Shown here piece by piece: positions 19,353 through 31,602 of a stretch of 64,000 nt of DNA. Each line of letters begins with the position of its first letter. Position 1 is the first letter of the stretch. The stretch is from Anniella stebbinsi (Eukaryota > Chordata > Lepidosauria > Squamata > Anniellidae): NCBI GenBank assembly GCA_029215795.1, contig JARDYH010000006.1, forward strand, positions 20,165,501 to 20,229,500, written 5' to 3'. Made by a program: the position numbers and the translations under genes. The notes beneath the pieces were generated by a model. It had not been told where the DNA came from and did no database searches. It saw only the letters and a program-made list of their open reading frames with translations.

Positions 19353-21670
19353 CTGCTACCACTGACAACAACAAAACAGCATGTTAAGAGAGGCATGGGA
19401 CTACATATCTCTGTGGTAATGATTAGTAAAAGAAATACATAGGTTGCCACTTGCTGGTGGCAGGAAAGTGCTGAACATGACAACATCATGAGGCATATTT
19501 ATTTTACCAATCATAATGGGGAGGAATATGGGTTAGTGGCAGCCACAGCTCCCCCAAAACTTGTTGTTTAAATTGTGATTAGATCGAGAACACGTGGACA
19601 AGGTCTGTTTCATTTCTTAAAACTTTGTAGTGTGCCTAGGGGTTTTAAACGAGTTATAAATTGCAGGGACAAAAAGGAAGAACCAACAGAAGTCGCAATA
19701 ACTCCTGCCTTAAGGCTTTCTATTCTTACCTGCATTCACTGACAAGCTAAATTCAGCTCTGAGTGTTATTTCATGCTTTTCAGCATCATATTACCTGCTA
19801 AGCAGTAAGCAACAATAATCCCTAGTAGCAGTGGGACATTAATTAGTCTATGGGAAAATAGCTCTTCTTACTGTATACTCCTCTGTTGCAGCTCACTGAG
19901 GTGCCTTATAAAGCACACCACGTACAACTGAGGTATCTCATTTATTCTTTTCATCACCCAAGAGTTTACCCTCCAAAGGATGCTAAATTGACTTTCTGCA
20001 ATGGCAATACTTATTGGTATTAAAGCCCAAACTATGGATGCTCCATTAATGCTGTGGTAAGACTCAGGGTTTAGCTAGTGCCAAAGTACATTTGCACTGA
20101 GCTTCACAAGAAAAGGGAAATGCATTTATTTGACATGTCAGTTCTGCAGTTCATTTTGAACAGACCCCAAAATTATGATGTATCACAAGTAATTTCAAAC
20201 ATGCAGCTTCTGACATGGTGTATTCCTCGCTTATGACTGTATCACCTCATAACTTGGATGAGGCAAGTTAAATGTGTTCCATGTTTCGAAAACTGGGTAA
20301 TGCCAAACAAGCAGCAGCACCACATCCCACCCTCTCTGATGTGAAATCTGAGGTTGGACAGCAACATGGGAGGACTGTATCACTTCAGAAATTGTACATT
20401 TGAATTTATATGGGCCATTATGAAAAAGATGTAAAGCAGCAGCAGCAAGGTACTTACTTATCATTCACATATCATTGAATGTCAATAAATAGCGGCTTCT
20501 AGGACCACTTTTTGTTGATGCTGAAGTCCATTTTCCAGTCTGACATATTGGCACTTAGATATTTTAGCTTGAGTTTTCTGGTTTATTTTGCCAAGCAAAC
20601 AGTCATAAATGCTGCCACAGTTATTTTACCACCTCAGCCTTTGTAAATTAGTGTTGTTGTTTTTATATAGGCTATCTTTCCCGGTATCTTTGTCAGATAG
20701 ACATCTTTCTAGCATACTCATTGGGTATTTATATTTGCAGGTAATTTTTGGTGGAATCTGGGGCCTTTGTCCTACAGATATCTGTGAATGGCTTTCATAG
20801 GACTGCTAGTAGTCAAAGCTTTCTGGTGGAGTTATACAAACATTTTTCGAGTACTCCTTTAAGAAATGTGTCTACAAATTGCATGTTGAAATTGTGAACA
20901 AGAAAGACAGATAAATATGTGTGGGTTGGGGAAGGGGTGTTGTCTAGTCAATCTGAAGATAGTTGTGGGCCTCAGAACAACATGGCTATTTGAAGAGTGT
21001 ACTTCTCAATTACATACTTTAACAAAACACTTAGAATGTTTTACTGAAGGATACAAGCATTTCCCCCTCTCTTCTAAGGGTGAAGAGCCAATTCAAATAT
21101 TCACAAAAAGCATGTGTTACAATTTACCTGGGACTGTACCAATTTGAAATAAAGAAAACAAATTGCACATTTGACTGCTTCCCACGTGGTAAAAACTATT
21201 AATATGTGAAAACCAAGCATGTCAGAAAGAATAGGTTTCCATTGGCAAGAGCCTTTTGACATGACACAATGGGAGGCATGTTTGCTACTGCATGTAAATA
21301 AGGTAAGATCACAGATCCCCTGTACAATCCACATGGGTGAAATCCTGCATTTGGGCACACAAGTTATATTGTTACATCACAAGGTAAGATATTTTATTAC
21401 TTAAAATAAACCCTTTAGGTTTCTATGGATACCAGAGGATGGCAGTGATGCACAGTGGATTATACATTTCCCTAATCAGACTCCTCTTGACTAGTGAACT
21501 CTCCACATTATGGAAAAATAACATTTGGAGGGGTCTCTCTCCTGGGCAGGGTCAGTCCAAAATAGTCTGTATTCCATGTACAAGAGTTGAGTGGAGGCTG
21601 GTTGAATCTTTCTTCAATACTGGTGATGGGACAGCATCCTCCATCACATCTGAAGGCAGGAGCAGGGCTG
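19353..21670. other. Non-coding stretch
   Basis: About 2.3 kb without recognisable genes. Frames of 60-85 codons have no domain features. No confident repeat boundaries seen. Confidence 0.5.
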
Positions 21671-22000
21671 ACTGTACCATTAGACAAAGTGAAGGAGTTG
21701 CCTCAGGCAGCAGATGCTGGGAAGCAGCAGCAAGGTATTGGAGGAAAGACCTGTGTGGCATGCAGCCTGCTGTCTGCTTCCTAAGTTAGCCTGCTGACTT
21801 CAGGTGTGGAGAAGGAGCTTGTGACATTGCCAGCACTGAAGGAAAATTCAACTGGGACAGCAGGGTGGGAGCCTTGGGCTGCCCCTGGGCAGGAGGCTAG
21901 CTTACAGGTCACGTGGCAAGTTTGTGGCGCATAGCTCTCTCTTCCAAGTCTTTGCTGTTGCCTTCCAGCATCTGCCATCTGAGGCACCTGCCTCACCAGT
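21671..22000. repeat. Inverted-repeat element (GCCTCAGGCAGCAG family)
   Basis: The left arm (about 21685-21755) has TTGCCTCAGGCAGCAGATGC and AGCAGCAGCAAGGTATTGGA. The right arm (21925-21990) has matching blocks on the complement (CAGATGCTGGAAGGC and AACAGCAAAGACTTGGA). A related copy lies near 62995-63185. It has no coding capacity and is probably a MITE. Confidence 0.6.
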
Positions 22001-23990
22001 CCTGCTTCTGGATTGAAATCTGTCCTCCTGTCACCCTCTTAATTCCAGGAGGAAATTTTCAGGAATTTCTTCATTGCTTTCATGTCTGCATTCTGTCTCA
22101 AAACAGAGAGGTCAGGGATGGAAGGGGTGGGTCTGGAGCATTCAAGAACGTAGGGGTTGGGGCCAGCATATGTATGTTTGAGTACCCTGTTTCAAGTGGT
22201 CTAGTATCAGTTTTATGTGCACTAGAACCCAGAGCTCTCCCATATGCTCTGGGGTCTGTATATTCTATCAGCAACACTGGCTCTGCCCCTGCTAACATTG
22301 GGTTCTCAGTTATGTTGCTTGCCCCTTCTTCCAGTTGCCACCAATCATCTGCCACAGCCTATTGGCTCCTCCTGCCTGTACACAGGAAATGCCAACTACA
22401 GAACTATAGGACTTGTAGTTATTGGGACATCATGTCACATACGAATGTCTCTTAGACTAGAAGTCAGAGGGTGGGGTGGAAGAGAGGATGTATAAGTGAG
22501 CTGGACCAAAAGCTCATTGTTCAAAATGTTGCATGATTGTGTGGGGCTTTGGCAAACATAGGGTTTTACAAGATCTAGGGATTTCTTATATACAGCAAAA
22601 TAAGTTTGCATAAACATCTTCAAGCATGATTTACAATTCAGTTTAAATGTTTTGCTCATGATAATGGATTTGCCGAGTAGGCAGGCTCTTCTCCCTTCTA
22701 GATTCAAAGACTTTGGTAATGCATAGCCCCATGTGTGAAACCCGCTAATTATGTGGTTCTTTAGATCCTGGCCTGGAGAAAACTGCCTAAATACAGAGTG
22801 CTTCCAGATGGAGGCCTTCTGGTGCTACCACTCAAAAGGCATTATGTAGCTATTCAATGTTTTTCTCCTTAGCAGATTTCCTAAGGTAAGAAAAGAAAAG
22901 AAAAAAAGTCAGAAGCAGCAGTTGGAAAACATGGGAAGGTTCCAAATGGAAGATGATGACATCTGGACCCTTTATAAAATTCCATGAATGAACCAGGTAG
23001 ATGGCATGATAAAATGTTCATTTGGAAGCACTCACATACATAAAAAAGATACTATTGGCAAAAATACAACGTATGAACCAGCATTTCTGCCAATAGGACC
23101 ACCCAATCTCCAACTTCGTCTCCATGACCCATTTGTACAAAACCTCTTAAGAAATGTGGAAATCAATGTCTATACAATTACTAAGTGCATGCAACTCAAT
23201 TTGAATACTTTGAATCTTAGCTTCTTGGGTCATTGCAACTGACTTGCAAGCCTGGCTAATGGACTGTATAACACTTGTTTTGTGATTTAGACTGTTGTCC
23301 ACTTGAAGCAACTAATCATATTTGCATAAGTGGGCTGAACAACTGAACAACAACTCTTCATTTGGCCTATTTTGACTAGAGGGTGCAACATTATACAAAC
23401 AAGGAATCCCTTCATCTAAATTGAATGTGGGTGGGTGGGAAGTGAACAGTGCAAAGGAGATCTCTGCTGGGGTATGTGTATTTTTGCTGGTTTTATTGCT
23501 GGTGTATGCTTTTAATTTGTTGTGTCTCACTCTCTGTGTGTTTTAACACTGCATTTTATTAGTATTGATATTGATGTTGGTTAATGAAAAGATACCTTAC
23601 ACATTTTGTGTATTTCGTCTGGAAACATCGTAGCAGCAGTAAGTGCAATGTATTACTTTAACCCTTAGCGCCACATGACCTATATATTCTGTTCATTCCT
23701 GCTGATTTTGAAGTAGAAAAAGTAGAAAAATAGCATAAAAGTGATGTAATAAAGAATTACTTTGCAAAAAGTCATTTATTAACATAATTACTGAGGAAGA
23801 GTTACAGACGGTCATTCCCTCTTCATGTAAAATACTAACAGGAGATTATATAAATAGCTGTTTGGGACTCATCTTTTTGCCGTGGTGATAGGCAAAAACA
23901 GACCATAAAAATATTCAGCTTAAACCTACTTGCAGCTTGGAACTGGTTCCAGAGCCCCCATTAAAAAAAAAAAGGGCCCCTAACCTAATA
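22001..23990. other. Non-coding stretch
   Basis: No gene recognised. A 180-codon frame at 21913-22455 overlaps the repeat above and has no domain-like features. The remainder shows nothing assignable. Confidence 0.5.
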
Positions 23991-23996
23991 GACAGT

Positions 23997-25491
23997 GGTT
24001 GGGTTCACACATCACTTTAAGCCATGATGTTTATAAGCAACTCACAGTAGCTTATCTGCATGATTGGACAAATAAGCTACTGTGAGTAGCTTATTTTCTC
24101 CACTCTTGCCCCTCCTCTGTCTACTTCCTTTGCATTGGAAACCAAATCACAGCATCCCCCGTGCCGTTTCTACATCACTTGCATCTCTCTGATTGGCCTG
24201 TCTCATGCTAGGGGCATAGAATTCCACCACAGCAGCGGTGTAACTCACTCTCACCACATCTGGTATCTGGTTTTGCAGCGCGAGACTCACATGATGCCAT
24301 CCCTGTCCTGTACCCACCTCTTTTCCTCTGTTTTGCATATTATTTTGGTGCAGGGAAAGTCTGGATTATTTTTCCCCAAGCAACTTTAATATGCCCTTAA
24401 GCCTCCATGTAGTGCAGTCCCCTCGCTTTTTCCTTTGTTGGGGGCATGTGCTTTGAATGGAGTCTTGCTGACAAAAGGGGAGGGCGGGGCGGTTCTCCTC
24501 CAGCACACTGTGTCGAACGTTCGAATGAATGGCCTTTTTACTGTTCCAACCCCAACCTCTGTGCCCGCAGCTCCCTCACTTTTAAAGATAAAGAGATGAA
24601 ACTTGGGACTTTCAGAGCTCTTAAGTAGTGCTTTTGGCATGCCAAGTTTGAATCAGATTGGTTCATTCCTTGATTTTTAAAGGAATTTTTAAAATTTCCC
24701 TCCCTTAAGCCCTTTTCCTGATAGTCCACCAATGCGAACTTCCATCTGTCTGCATTTGTAAAGAATCAATCTTCCTTTACCTTGATCATGTGAAGCTGTG
24801 CATCTCCTTTTCATAAAATAGAGATCTGCTGTTCCTTTACCCAAGAGTAAATCCCATTGATTTCAACTGCATTTACATCCAAGTCATACTAAAATCTGAT
24901 GCATGCTTCCCTTTGAGTAAACCTCATTGAACAGAGAGACTTACTTCTAAGTAAACAGAAGACCTCAGAAATAAGTAAAGTGTTGCAGAGCACTTCTTTC
25001 CAGTTTGCTGTTTTAGACTTCTAAAAGAAAGCTTCTGAGTGACCACACTATTAAAAGTTAGTTCTATAGGTGTTTACTCAGAAGTAAGTCTCTCTCTGTT
25101 CAATGGGGTTTACTCAAAGGGAAGCATGTATTAGGCTTGCTTAATTATGCATTGAAGCTACTAAGCACAATCTGTTGCTAGGCAGATCTCGGAAACAAGA
25201 TCTGCCAGCCGGAGCAGAGCAGTCTTGACAGCTCTTGCCAAGCAACTCTGTAGGTGGCATTTAAATTACTCTTTAAGCCACTGTGGCACACTGGACAACA
25301 TGATAAGCCATGAAGGTTTAAATAAACTTCACTGCAGACCATGGTTTATCAGGGTGCCTTATTTTGGCTAATTAAATCACTGTGGTTGGGAAAAATGGCT
25401 CACAGACAACACCATAAACCATGGTGGTTTATAAGCTACTGTGAGTAGCTAATAAACCATCATAACTTAAAGTGACATGTGAACAAACCGG
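23997..25491. mobile_element. 1.5-kb non-autonomous transposon with about 60-bp TIRs
   Basis: The left end (GGTTGGGTTCACACATCAC, then ACTCACAGTAGCTTAT) is matched on the complement at the right end (GGTTTGTTCACATGTCAC, then ACTCACAGTAGCTTAT). The interior is collinear with 11018-11950 and shares blocks with 9736-10465. Near 24850-25120 two facing copies of the short ACTTCTGAGTAAAC-type repeat are embedded. There is no transposase frame; the longest frames (60-85 codons) have no domain features. Target duplication not resolved. Confidence 0.75.
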
Positions 25492-25634
25492 GGTGACTGC
25501 CAACACAAATCTGTGCCTGATCCCATTCCTTAAGGTCAGCCAGGCACCAAGGAGCTTTTGATGGTCTAATCATCTTTTTTGGTTGATGGTGTCAGTTGAA
25601 TGCATGTTTTTTGTGGCTCCTAATCTCTGAAGTA
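25492..25634. other. Non-coding spacer
   Basis: Short spacer, nothing recognised. Confidence 0.5.
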
Positions 25635-25960
25635 CTTATTTATTTACTTATTTAACACATTTTTTTACACTGCCTCATCAAAAGATTTTTCAAGTGGTTT
25701 AGAAATAAAAAGTAAAACATTAAAACATAAAATGAAAAAATAACATAAAACCACAGCAAAGCACTAAGAGGCATCATTAAAACATTACCAGATAAAATCA
25801 AAATACAAATTATAAACTCTTAAAATAGTTGCCAATAAAATAGCAGGATAATGATGGTTAATACGGATAGATCAATAAAACTATTTTTACCTGGAGACTA
25901 AAGCTTAGAAGAGGAGGTGCCAGGGTGCATGCTTAGTATGAGAGATCTGGGAGATTGACC
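25635..25960 (-). mobile_element. LINE 3' end, minus strand
   Basis: A TTATTTATTTACTTATTTA tail is followed by a CACTGCCTCATC block, an A-rich UTR and then an ACCTGGAGAC stretch. This is the same layout as the other minus-strand LINE tails. Old and diverged. Confidence 0.65.
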
Positions 25961-28479
25961 CTTTTGTTTATTTGGTTTCTATATCACCTTTCTAAATCAG
26001 TTTGGCAGGCTTTTATGGTAAGTTGCTGTTCGGAATTGCCAGGTCTTGTGTTTAACTTACATACTTGCTGTATTTTATTTTCATTTTATTATTTTATGCA
26101 TATTTGTGGTCCTTGAGAATTAAAAAGTGGGTTATAAATTGTCTAAAAACAAAACAGAGGATAGGACACCATCTGTGTGCATCAGGGACAACCTTGGTTC
26201 AGTTTATTGTGTTCTCCTTGAATTTCCAGTTATTCAAGAACAACAGGTGAATTTTTCCTAACCTCTTTGTTTTTTATTTATGCAATACTGTTTTTCCGTT
26301 TTGTTGGGACAGGTCATCTGCACTTAGTCACGAGACAGTTGAAATAGCTATGTCTAGGACAACTCACAAATGACCTCCTGGTGAACTGGGTGGATTTGCT
26401 GAAGCTTCTAAATACTTTCCCAGCATATGAAGTTTATGGGCAATCACTGTTTGCAGTAGTGTAAGCCAACAACAACAAACTTTATTTAAGTCCATAGACC
26501 ATTTCCGCAGTAGTGTAAGCCATAAATACAATTATCACAAAAGGATCTGGGGAAAACATTATATCCATGACTCCTTTCTATTTTTTTCTGATTTGCCATG
26601 ACAATCCAACAGAGCACTGACAGTAGTTCCACCGGTGGACAAGTGGCTACATCAGAAGTCCTGCCAGGCTTAGGCCAGCAAGACAGAAGTGAGAATCAAG
26701 CAGTGCTGCTTCCCTTCTGCCCTGCAACCAATAGGAGGAAAATTATTTACACTAGCTCCAAGGCTGGCATCAACTTTGTCTGTGTTAGGGACTGCAGGAG
26801 GCTTTGGATCCTGAGAAACCAAAGCCTCCCTCATTCTGGCCATGCCAGCCCCACCACTGCCCCGCCCCCTCTTTACCTCTCCCAACCATTTCTGGGCTAC
26901 ACTCACACACACGCACACTATTAACACCAATTTTGTTTCACCTTCATTGGCTTCCTAACCATTTCTGGGCTCAATTTCAAGCTCTAAAAAGTTCAGAATT
27001 TGTTTATCTGAATTAGTTTCCAGCCATATAAATTACCTGTGCAGGTTGGGTGCAACTACAAAACAGGAGATTAAAGCAGCTTCAGGTGGGCCCAGTTCTG
27101 ACTGGGATTGTGGAGCTTGATGAATCATCTCTTATTTGTATTTAAGAAGTTATTTTTGCATTACTTAACAGATTTGGATCATGCCTTTCCACCAACTAGG
27201 TCTTGAAGGCAGCTTACAGATATGCTCAAACAAAGTTATTAGCAGACTTTCACAAGTAGATTTTCCACTGAAGAACAAAGGTACAGAGTCCCTCACCTTA
27301 TACCTGTCATCTATTCAGATTCTTGCTGCCTTTGCCTCTGTAGTGGGACAAAGAGAAAACCCTCCACAGAAGCACCTCCGGAACAAATCTAGGAGTGGAG
27401 CCGATAACAATGTCCAAGTCAAGAGACAACTGCTGTTCCTGGCATTTATGTTTTGGGGTCTCATAGGGTTACTTCTTATCCCAGCATCGACCTAAAACCA
27501 CTGAATGAGGTCACCCAGATATTTGGGGTACATGCAGGGCCAGCCTTCTCATCAGGTTAGTTGAACACCAGGAGAACTTTCTCTCCACGCACACACTGCT
27601 GGGTGCTCTAGAGAGACCAGCCAGCTGTTCTGCCACTGTGGAGTTTGCCACAGTGAAACAACGGGGCTGGAAGGGATTTCCAAAGCTGCCCCCTGCCCAG
27701 AGCACCCGCTGACAGCTCCAAAATGCTCCACTGAGCCCGCTTCAGCAGGAGAGAGGCAAGTGGGGCTCTCCATAGCAGAATCTGAATCTGAGTGAGCCGC
27801 AGGGTGGGCGGGATCTCTGTAGTGTGATGTTGGCGAACAAAAGCTTTTCAGAGAACAGGCCAGGCTCAAATGCCTGGCTCGGGGGGGGGGGGAAGGAAAC
27901 ACTCTCAGAGCTAGGCATTATGGGAGGGACTGTCTCAAGAAATTACTTGTACCATGGGAATATCTCCTGGGACACCCCTCCCAGAACCATGGTTATTAGG
28001 AACACTTTGCCAGTCCAATGTCAGGGGTTGGTATAATAACAAATAATTCTGCTCTTCTGTAATAATAATAATAATAATAATAAAATAAAACTTGCATTGT
28101 TCACTCTTAATCCTCATCAGTGAGCTAACTCCCCCACTTTAGTCCACCACAGTGCATAAATCTACCATGTGCACACCACAGCTTTGCCAAAGATCTCAAT
28201 AATTTTGGGATTGTTGGGTACACATATATGATGTAAGTTCACATACACGTGTGATTGAAGATATTTGGCAACACAGTGCTTCTTGCTGGACTCCTTCTCA
28301 GCACTAAAATTTAGTGATCATTACACAATATTAGGGGAGCCACAATGCCTGTGCCAATGATTTTCAACCCCACTTTTACTCTCCTTATTCAGATGTGGCA
28401 TTTCCCTTTTGCCATCTGTGAGAACAAACAAACAAACAAACAAACAAACCCATTGTTTTTATAGAGAGATAGCATTTTT
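25961..28479. other. Non-coding stretch with one small LINE fragment
   Basis: Around 26920-27010 the + strand reads LHWLPNHFWAQFQALK, the C-terminal block of an L2-group LINE. Around 26730-26820 is a repeat shared with 62220-62320 (AGGAGGAAA and TACACYAGCTCCARGGCTGG blocks). There is a G homopolymer at about 27883-27892 and a (TAA)n tract at 28060-28083. No gene recognised. Confidence 0.5.
28421..28448. repeat. (AAAC)n microsatellite
   Basis: About seven AAAC units, directly visible. Confidence 0.9.
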
Positions 28480-28780
28480 TTATTTATTCACACATTTTAT
28501 GTATTTTATTTTTAATCTGCCCAAGAACAAACATTCTCTGGGTGGATTACAAATAGCTAAAAGGCTAAAATGCAACATAAACAGTTCAAAATACAATGCA
28601 AACATTTAAAAGAATAAAATACAATACCACCATATACTGAAAAAAATATTTCAAGGTAGTTAAAGTATGCAGAGATAACAGATAAAAGCACTGTTTAAAG
28701 TCAGTGAATTCAAAGTATTTAATAGCTTTAAATATTTCTGGTTGAATAAGAACGTTTTTGCTTGGTGCCTAAAATAAATG
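28480..28780 (-). mobile_element. LINE 3' end, minus strand
   Basis: TTTATTTATTCACACATTTT, then AATCTGCCCAAGAAC, TCTCTGGGTGGATTACAAAT and an A-rich UTR. The minus-strand frame ends with RHQAKTFLFNQKYLK, the usual LINE C-terminus. Confidence 0.75.
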
Positions 28781-29399
28781 GTTTGTTCCTCTGTTGGGAG
28801 TGTAGAGGAGGAGGAGGAGGAGCAGCAGCAGCAGCCTGGGAGGAGGAAGAGAAGGAAGTGGAAAAGTTTGGTTGTTTGTGTCAGCTTGTTGGCTCTCCAG
28901 CCTATCGATCTAACTGGTTCCACCCTCTGCTGTCTCCTGTATATATAGGATGTTGCATGTACAACCTCAGCATTGTTTCGTACCTGGAGGCACATGTTGG
29001 AATGCACAGCCTCTACTCTGGAAGAAGTAGGAACAAGAGCAAAAATGGCAGCAGAAATATCCACACCTGGCTGGAGATACTACCACCTAGCCTCTTCTAA
29101 TGTTCCAAACTGCTATAGGGGAGAGCAATATCAGTTAGCTTAACCAGAAATGTGGTTTTACTGGACTTGATATGTGTTTACTAGTGGAGGACGTTGGGGC
29201 CACTATAAGTGGAGTGCTGGGCAGAATAGGTGTAGTGCTGGGCAGAGAGTGGTGGGAGGTGACGACATCAGGAGAGGGGAAGGTGATTGAGACATCTGTG
29301 TAAGCTACCTCCTTCCAGTCCACCTTCTAATCTTAGTAATTCTGGTGGCTTGCCTGCAGTCCCCTCTAGCCTGAAGGTGCTGATGATGAATTCCTGATC
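28781..29399. other. Non-coding stretch
   Basis: Contains a GAGGAGGAGGAGGAGCAGCA tract near 28808. A 134-codon minus-strand frame starts here and runs into the LINE tail; only its LINE part is recognisable. No gene seen. Confidence 0.5.
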
Positions 29400-30165
29400 T
29401 GCTGCCAGAAAAGGTAATATCGTTTCTGAGCTTATACTTGAAGAACATGCCGAAATGGCCTGTGTTATCGAAACCTGGTTGGATGAACGGGGAAGAGCCA
29501 ACCTCTCCCAGATGTGGTCACCAGGTTCTTGTGCAGCACCAAGCTCAACTTGAGGGGTGGGGAGGGAGAGTAGTTTTGGTCTATAGGGATTCTATCCCCT
29601 TGTCAGATACCCGATTTAACAGTCAGCCAGTTATGAGTGTCTGTACCTGGTGTTGGGGCACCTGAGACAGGACAGGAATTCTGTTGGTGTACCACCCACC
29701 CTGCTACCCAACAGTCTCCCTGCTTGATGCTGCTGGACTTCTGTTCCACCCCATGGCCATTAGCCTGTGGGTTGCCATAAGGTTCTATCTTGTCCCCATG
29801 CTTTTCGACATCCACATGAAACTGCTGGTGGAAGTCTTCAGGAGGTTTAGGCTGAAATGTCATCAGTATGTGGATGTACCTCTTGTTTCCATCTGCACAC
29901 TCTTGAACCAGTGTCTGGAGGCCATTCTAGGATGGATGAGGATGAACAGTATATTATTTTATTTATTACTTTATTTAACCTTCTTTTAATATGACTGCTG
30001 CTATTGCTGTTATTGCCTTTTATTGTTCCTGCTGTTTTAGTGTGGTTGTTTTTATAGCTTTAACATTTTAAGTGTTTTGTACATTTTATTGCTATAGGGC
30101 ACCTTGGGAGAGCTTCTGCTCTGAAAGGTAGCCAAGAAATATTCTAAATAAATAAATAAAATTCC
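29400..30165 (+). mobile_element. Internally deleted L2-group LINE
   Basis: The + strand reads ETWLDERGRANLSQM, a decayed endonuclease stretch, then VYRDSIPLS. After a gap come RT words (PMLFDIHMKLLVEVFRRF and CHQYVDV, where YADD has been lost) and LNQCLEAILGWMRMN. The 3' UTR ends in GAGAGCTTCTGCTCTGAAAG and an AATAAATAAATAAA tail (30148-30161). Several hundred codons between endonuclease and RT are missing. Confidence 0.75.
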
Positions 30166-30300
30166 ATAACTGGGGCACTGCTGCTGAGAAAGCCTCTCCC
30201 TTTTTGAGATAAGTTTCAACTCTGATGGAGGTGGGATTTATAGAAGGGCTTTGATGAATTATATTAGTGTGGGGTGAATGGTATGGGAGAAGATGTTCCT
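30166..30300 (-). mobile_element. Decayed LINE C-terminal fragment, minus strand
   Basis: AACTGGGGCACTGCTGCTGAG and AAAGCCTCTCCCTT resemble, on the complement, the RAFS-AVPQLW-type block at the end of L2-group ORF2. Short and diverged. Confidence 0.4.
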
Positions 30301-30711
30301 TCAAGTACTAGTCAAGTACAGGTGACTATACATAAGAAGCAATTACTGGGAGACTCCATTCAGGATCAAGAGTCTTACCATCCAGGCCCAGCCTCCTCAC
30401 ACAGCCCTGCCATCACTCAGCAACTAGTTTTAAAAAGCCTCCATTGGCAGCAGTGGGGAAATTTCTACACATGCTCATACACTCACGCCTTAAAAACAAT
30501 TAGACTTTTAAAATACGTCTGCTGGTACCAATGGAGGCCGTTTTAAGGCTTAAATGCTGCATGGTGGGGATGGAGGTGGGTGCACTAAATCGCTGGTGTG
30601 ATGGAGCTCAAAGTCATATGCAGCTCTTAATAGCATGTTACACTAATTTGGTAGAGCCTTTGGGATTTTTTATGAAGTTAGAGTTGGTTCTCATAGCTGT
30701 ATTCACATACA
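30301..30711. other. Non-coding stretch
   Basis: Around 30575-30610 a short piece (ACTAAATCGCTGGTGTGATG) matches the outer arm of the long-inverted-repeat family at 9736-10465. Otherwise nothing recognised. Confidence 0.45.
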
Positions 30712-30945
30712 GTGAATTAGTTCCTGGTGATATTCCCTCTTCATCACAACAGTTACAGGTCCAGGCATTATACTAGAGTGACCATATACAAAAGAAGGCA
30801 GGGCCCCTGCAACTTTAACTGTTGTGATGAAGAGGAAATTTCACCAGGAACTAATTGCATACAAATGACACTGGCTGAAATTCCCTTTTCTCTAAAACTG
30901 TTAAAGTGACATGAGCCCTGTCCTAGATTTTATCTGGTCACCCTA
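30712..30945. mobile_element. hAT MITE, TAGGGTGACC family, left end lost
   Basis: Shares the internal blocks ATTCCCTCTTCATCACAAC and CTGGCTGAAATTCCCTTTTC with the copies at 6575 and 12740 and ends in GGTCACCCTA. The left terminus is missing. Confidence 0.8.
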
Positions 30946-31247
30946 TGCACTAGTAAGCAAAACAAAAACAAAAAAAAAATGAGGGAGCCACTTCTGTGGA
31001 GTTCTATGGCACGCCATGACAAAGAATACTTGAAATGTTAAGGTCCAAAGAGAACTTTTAGCTAAAACACATTCGTGAATTCAGAGCCTGGCTAGTTGAA
31101 AGTCCCACTGAACACAATGGAACTTATTCTCAAGTAAATCTGTGTAGGACTGTAGCCTAAAAAGAAACAAGTCTTGTATATTTTATTGTCACAGCACAGC
31201 ACAGAGCTACAAGACTCATTTCCCAAGACAGCCAATATACTGGGTCA
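30946..31247. repeat. Spacer with a short interspersed repeat
   Basis: 31095-31160 holds a copy of a short, frequent repeat (AAGTCCCACTGAACACAATG ... AGGACTGTAGCC). Related copies lie near 11640, 24850, 32180, 35020, 36320, 36960 and 39350. No gene. Confidence 0.6.
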
Positions 31248-31602
31248 GGGTGCCTCTACAAGAGGCATTTAAAGCTCTTTCAAGGCGCATTAAAAAAAAT
31301 ACCTCTACAAGAACGGAGCGCAAATTGGGCGTAGAGGCGCGTTATCTCCCCGATTATGCGCATTATCGAATGCGCGTTAAATCGCGAGTTTTATTTTGCT
31401 CCGTCCGTTAAAGCACATTTTGACTGTGTGAATAAGCGCTTATGCGCATTAACTACTTGTAAAGCGCATTTTGGACATCTGTTAATGCGCTTCGCCGCCT
31501 CTCGCCGCCTCTCGTGCAGAGGGATTAGGCGTAAATGCGCTTCTGCGATTATGCGCATAATCGCCTAACCAGGCGCAAAAGCGAATCCTTGTAGAGAGGA
31601 CC
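31248..31602. mobile_element. Harbinger-like MITE, short form (355 bp)
   Basis: The ends GGGTGCCTCTACAAG and CTTGTAGAGAGGACC are inverted. The flanking TCA (31245-31247 and 31603-31605) is a 3-bp target duplication, as in PIF/Harbinger. The interior is packed with AATGCGCATT-like words and their complements, far more CpG than its surroundings. It shares its first roughly 175 bp and last 95 bp with the larger element at 50108-51013; the centres differ completely. Confidence 0.8.

Noticed and set aside
21913..22455. A 180-codon + frame
   Set aside because: Overlaps a palindromic repeat, low-information composition, no domain, no splice or promoter context.
28421..28448. Regular short repeats as a CRISPR-like array
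   Set aside because: Simple 4-base microsatellite without spacers; eukaryotic DNA.
28660..29064. A 134-codon minus-strand frame as a gene
   Set aside because: Only its end is recognisable, and that is the C-terminus of a LINE.
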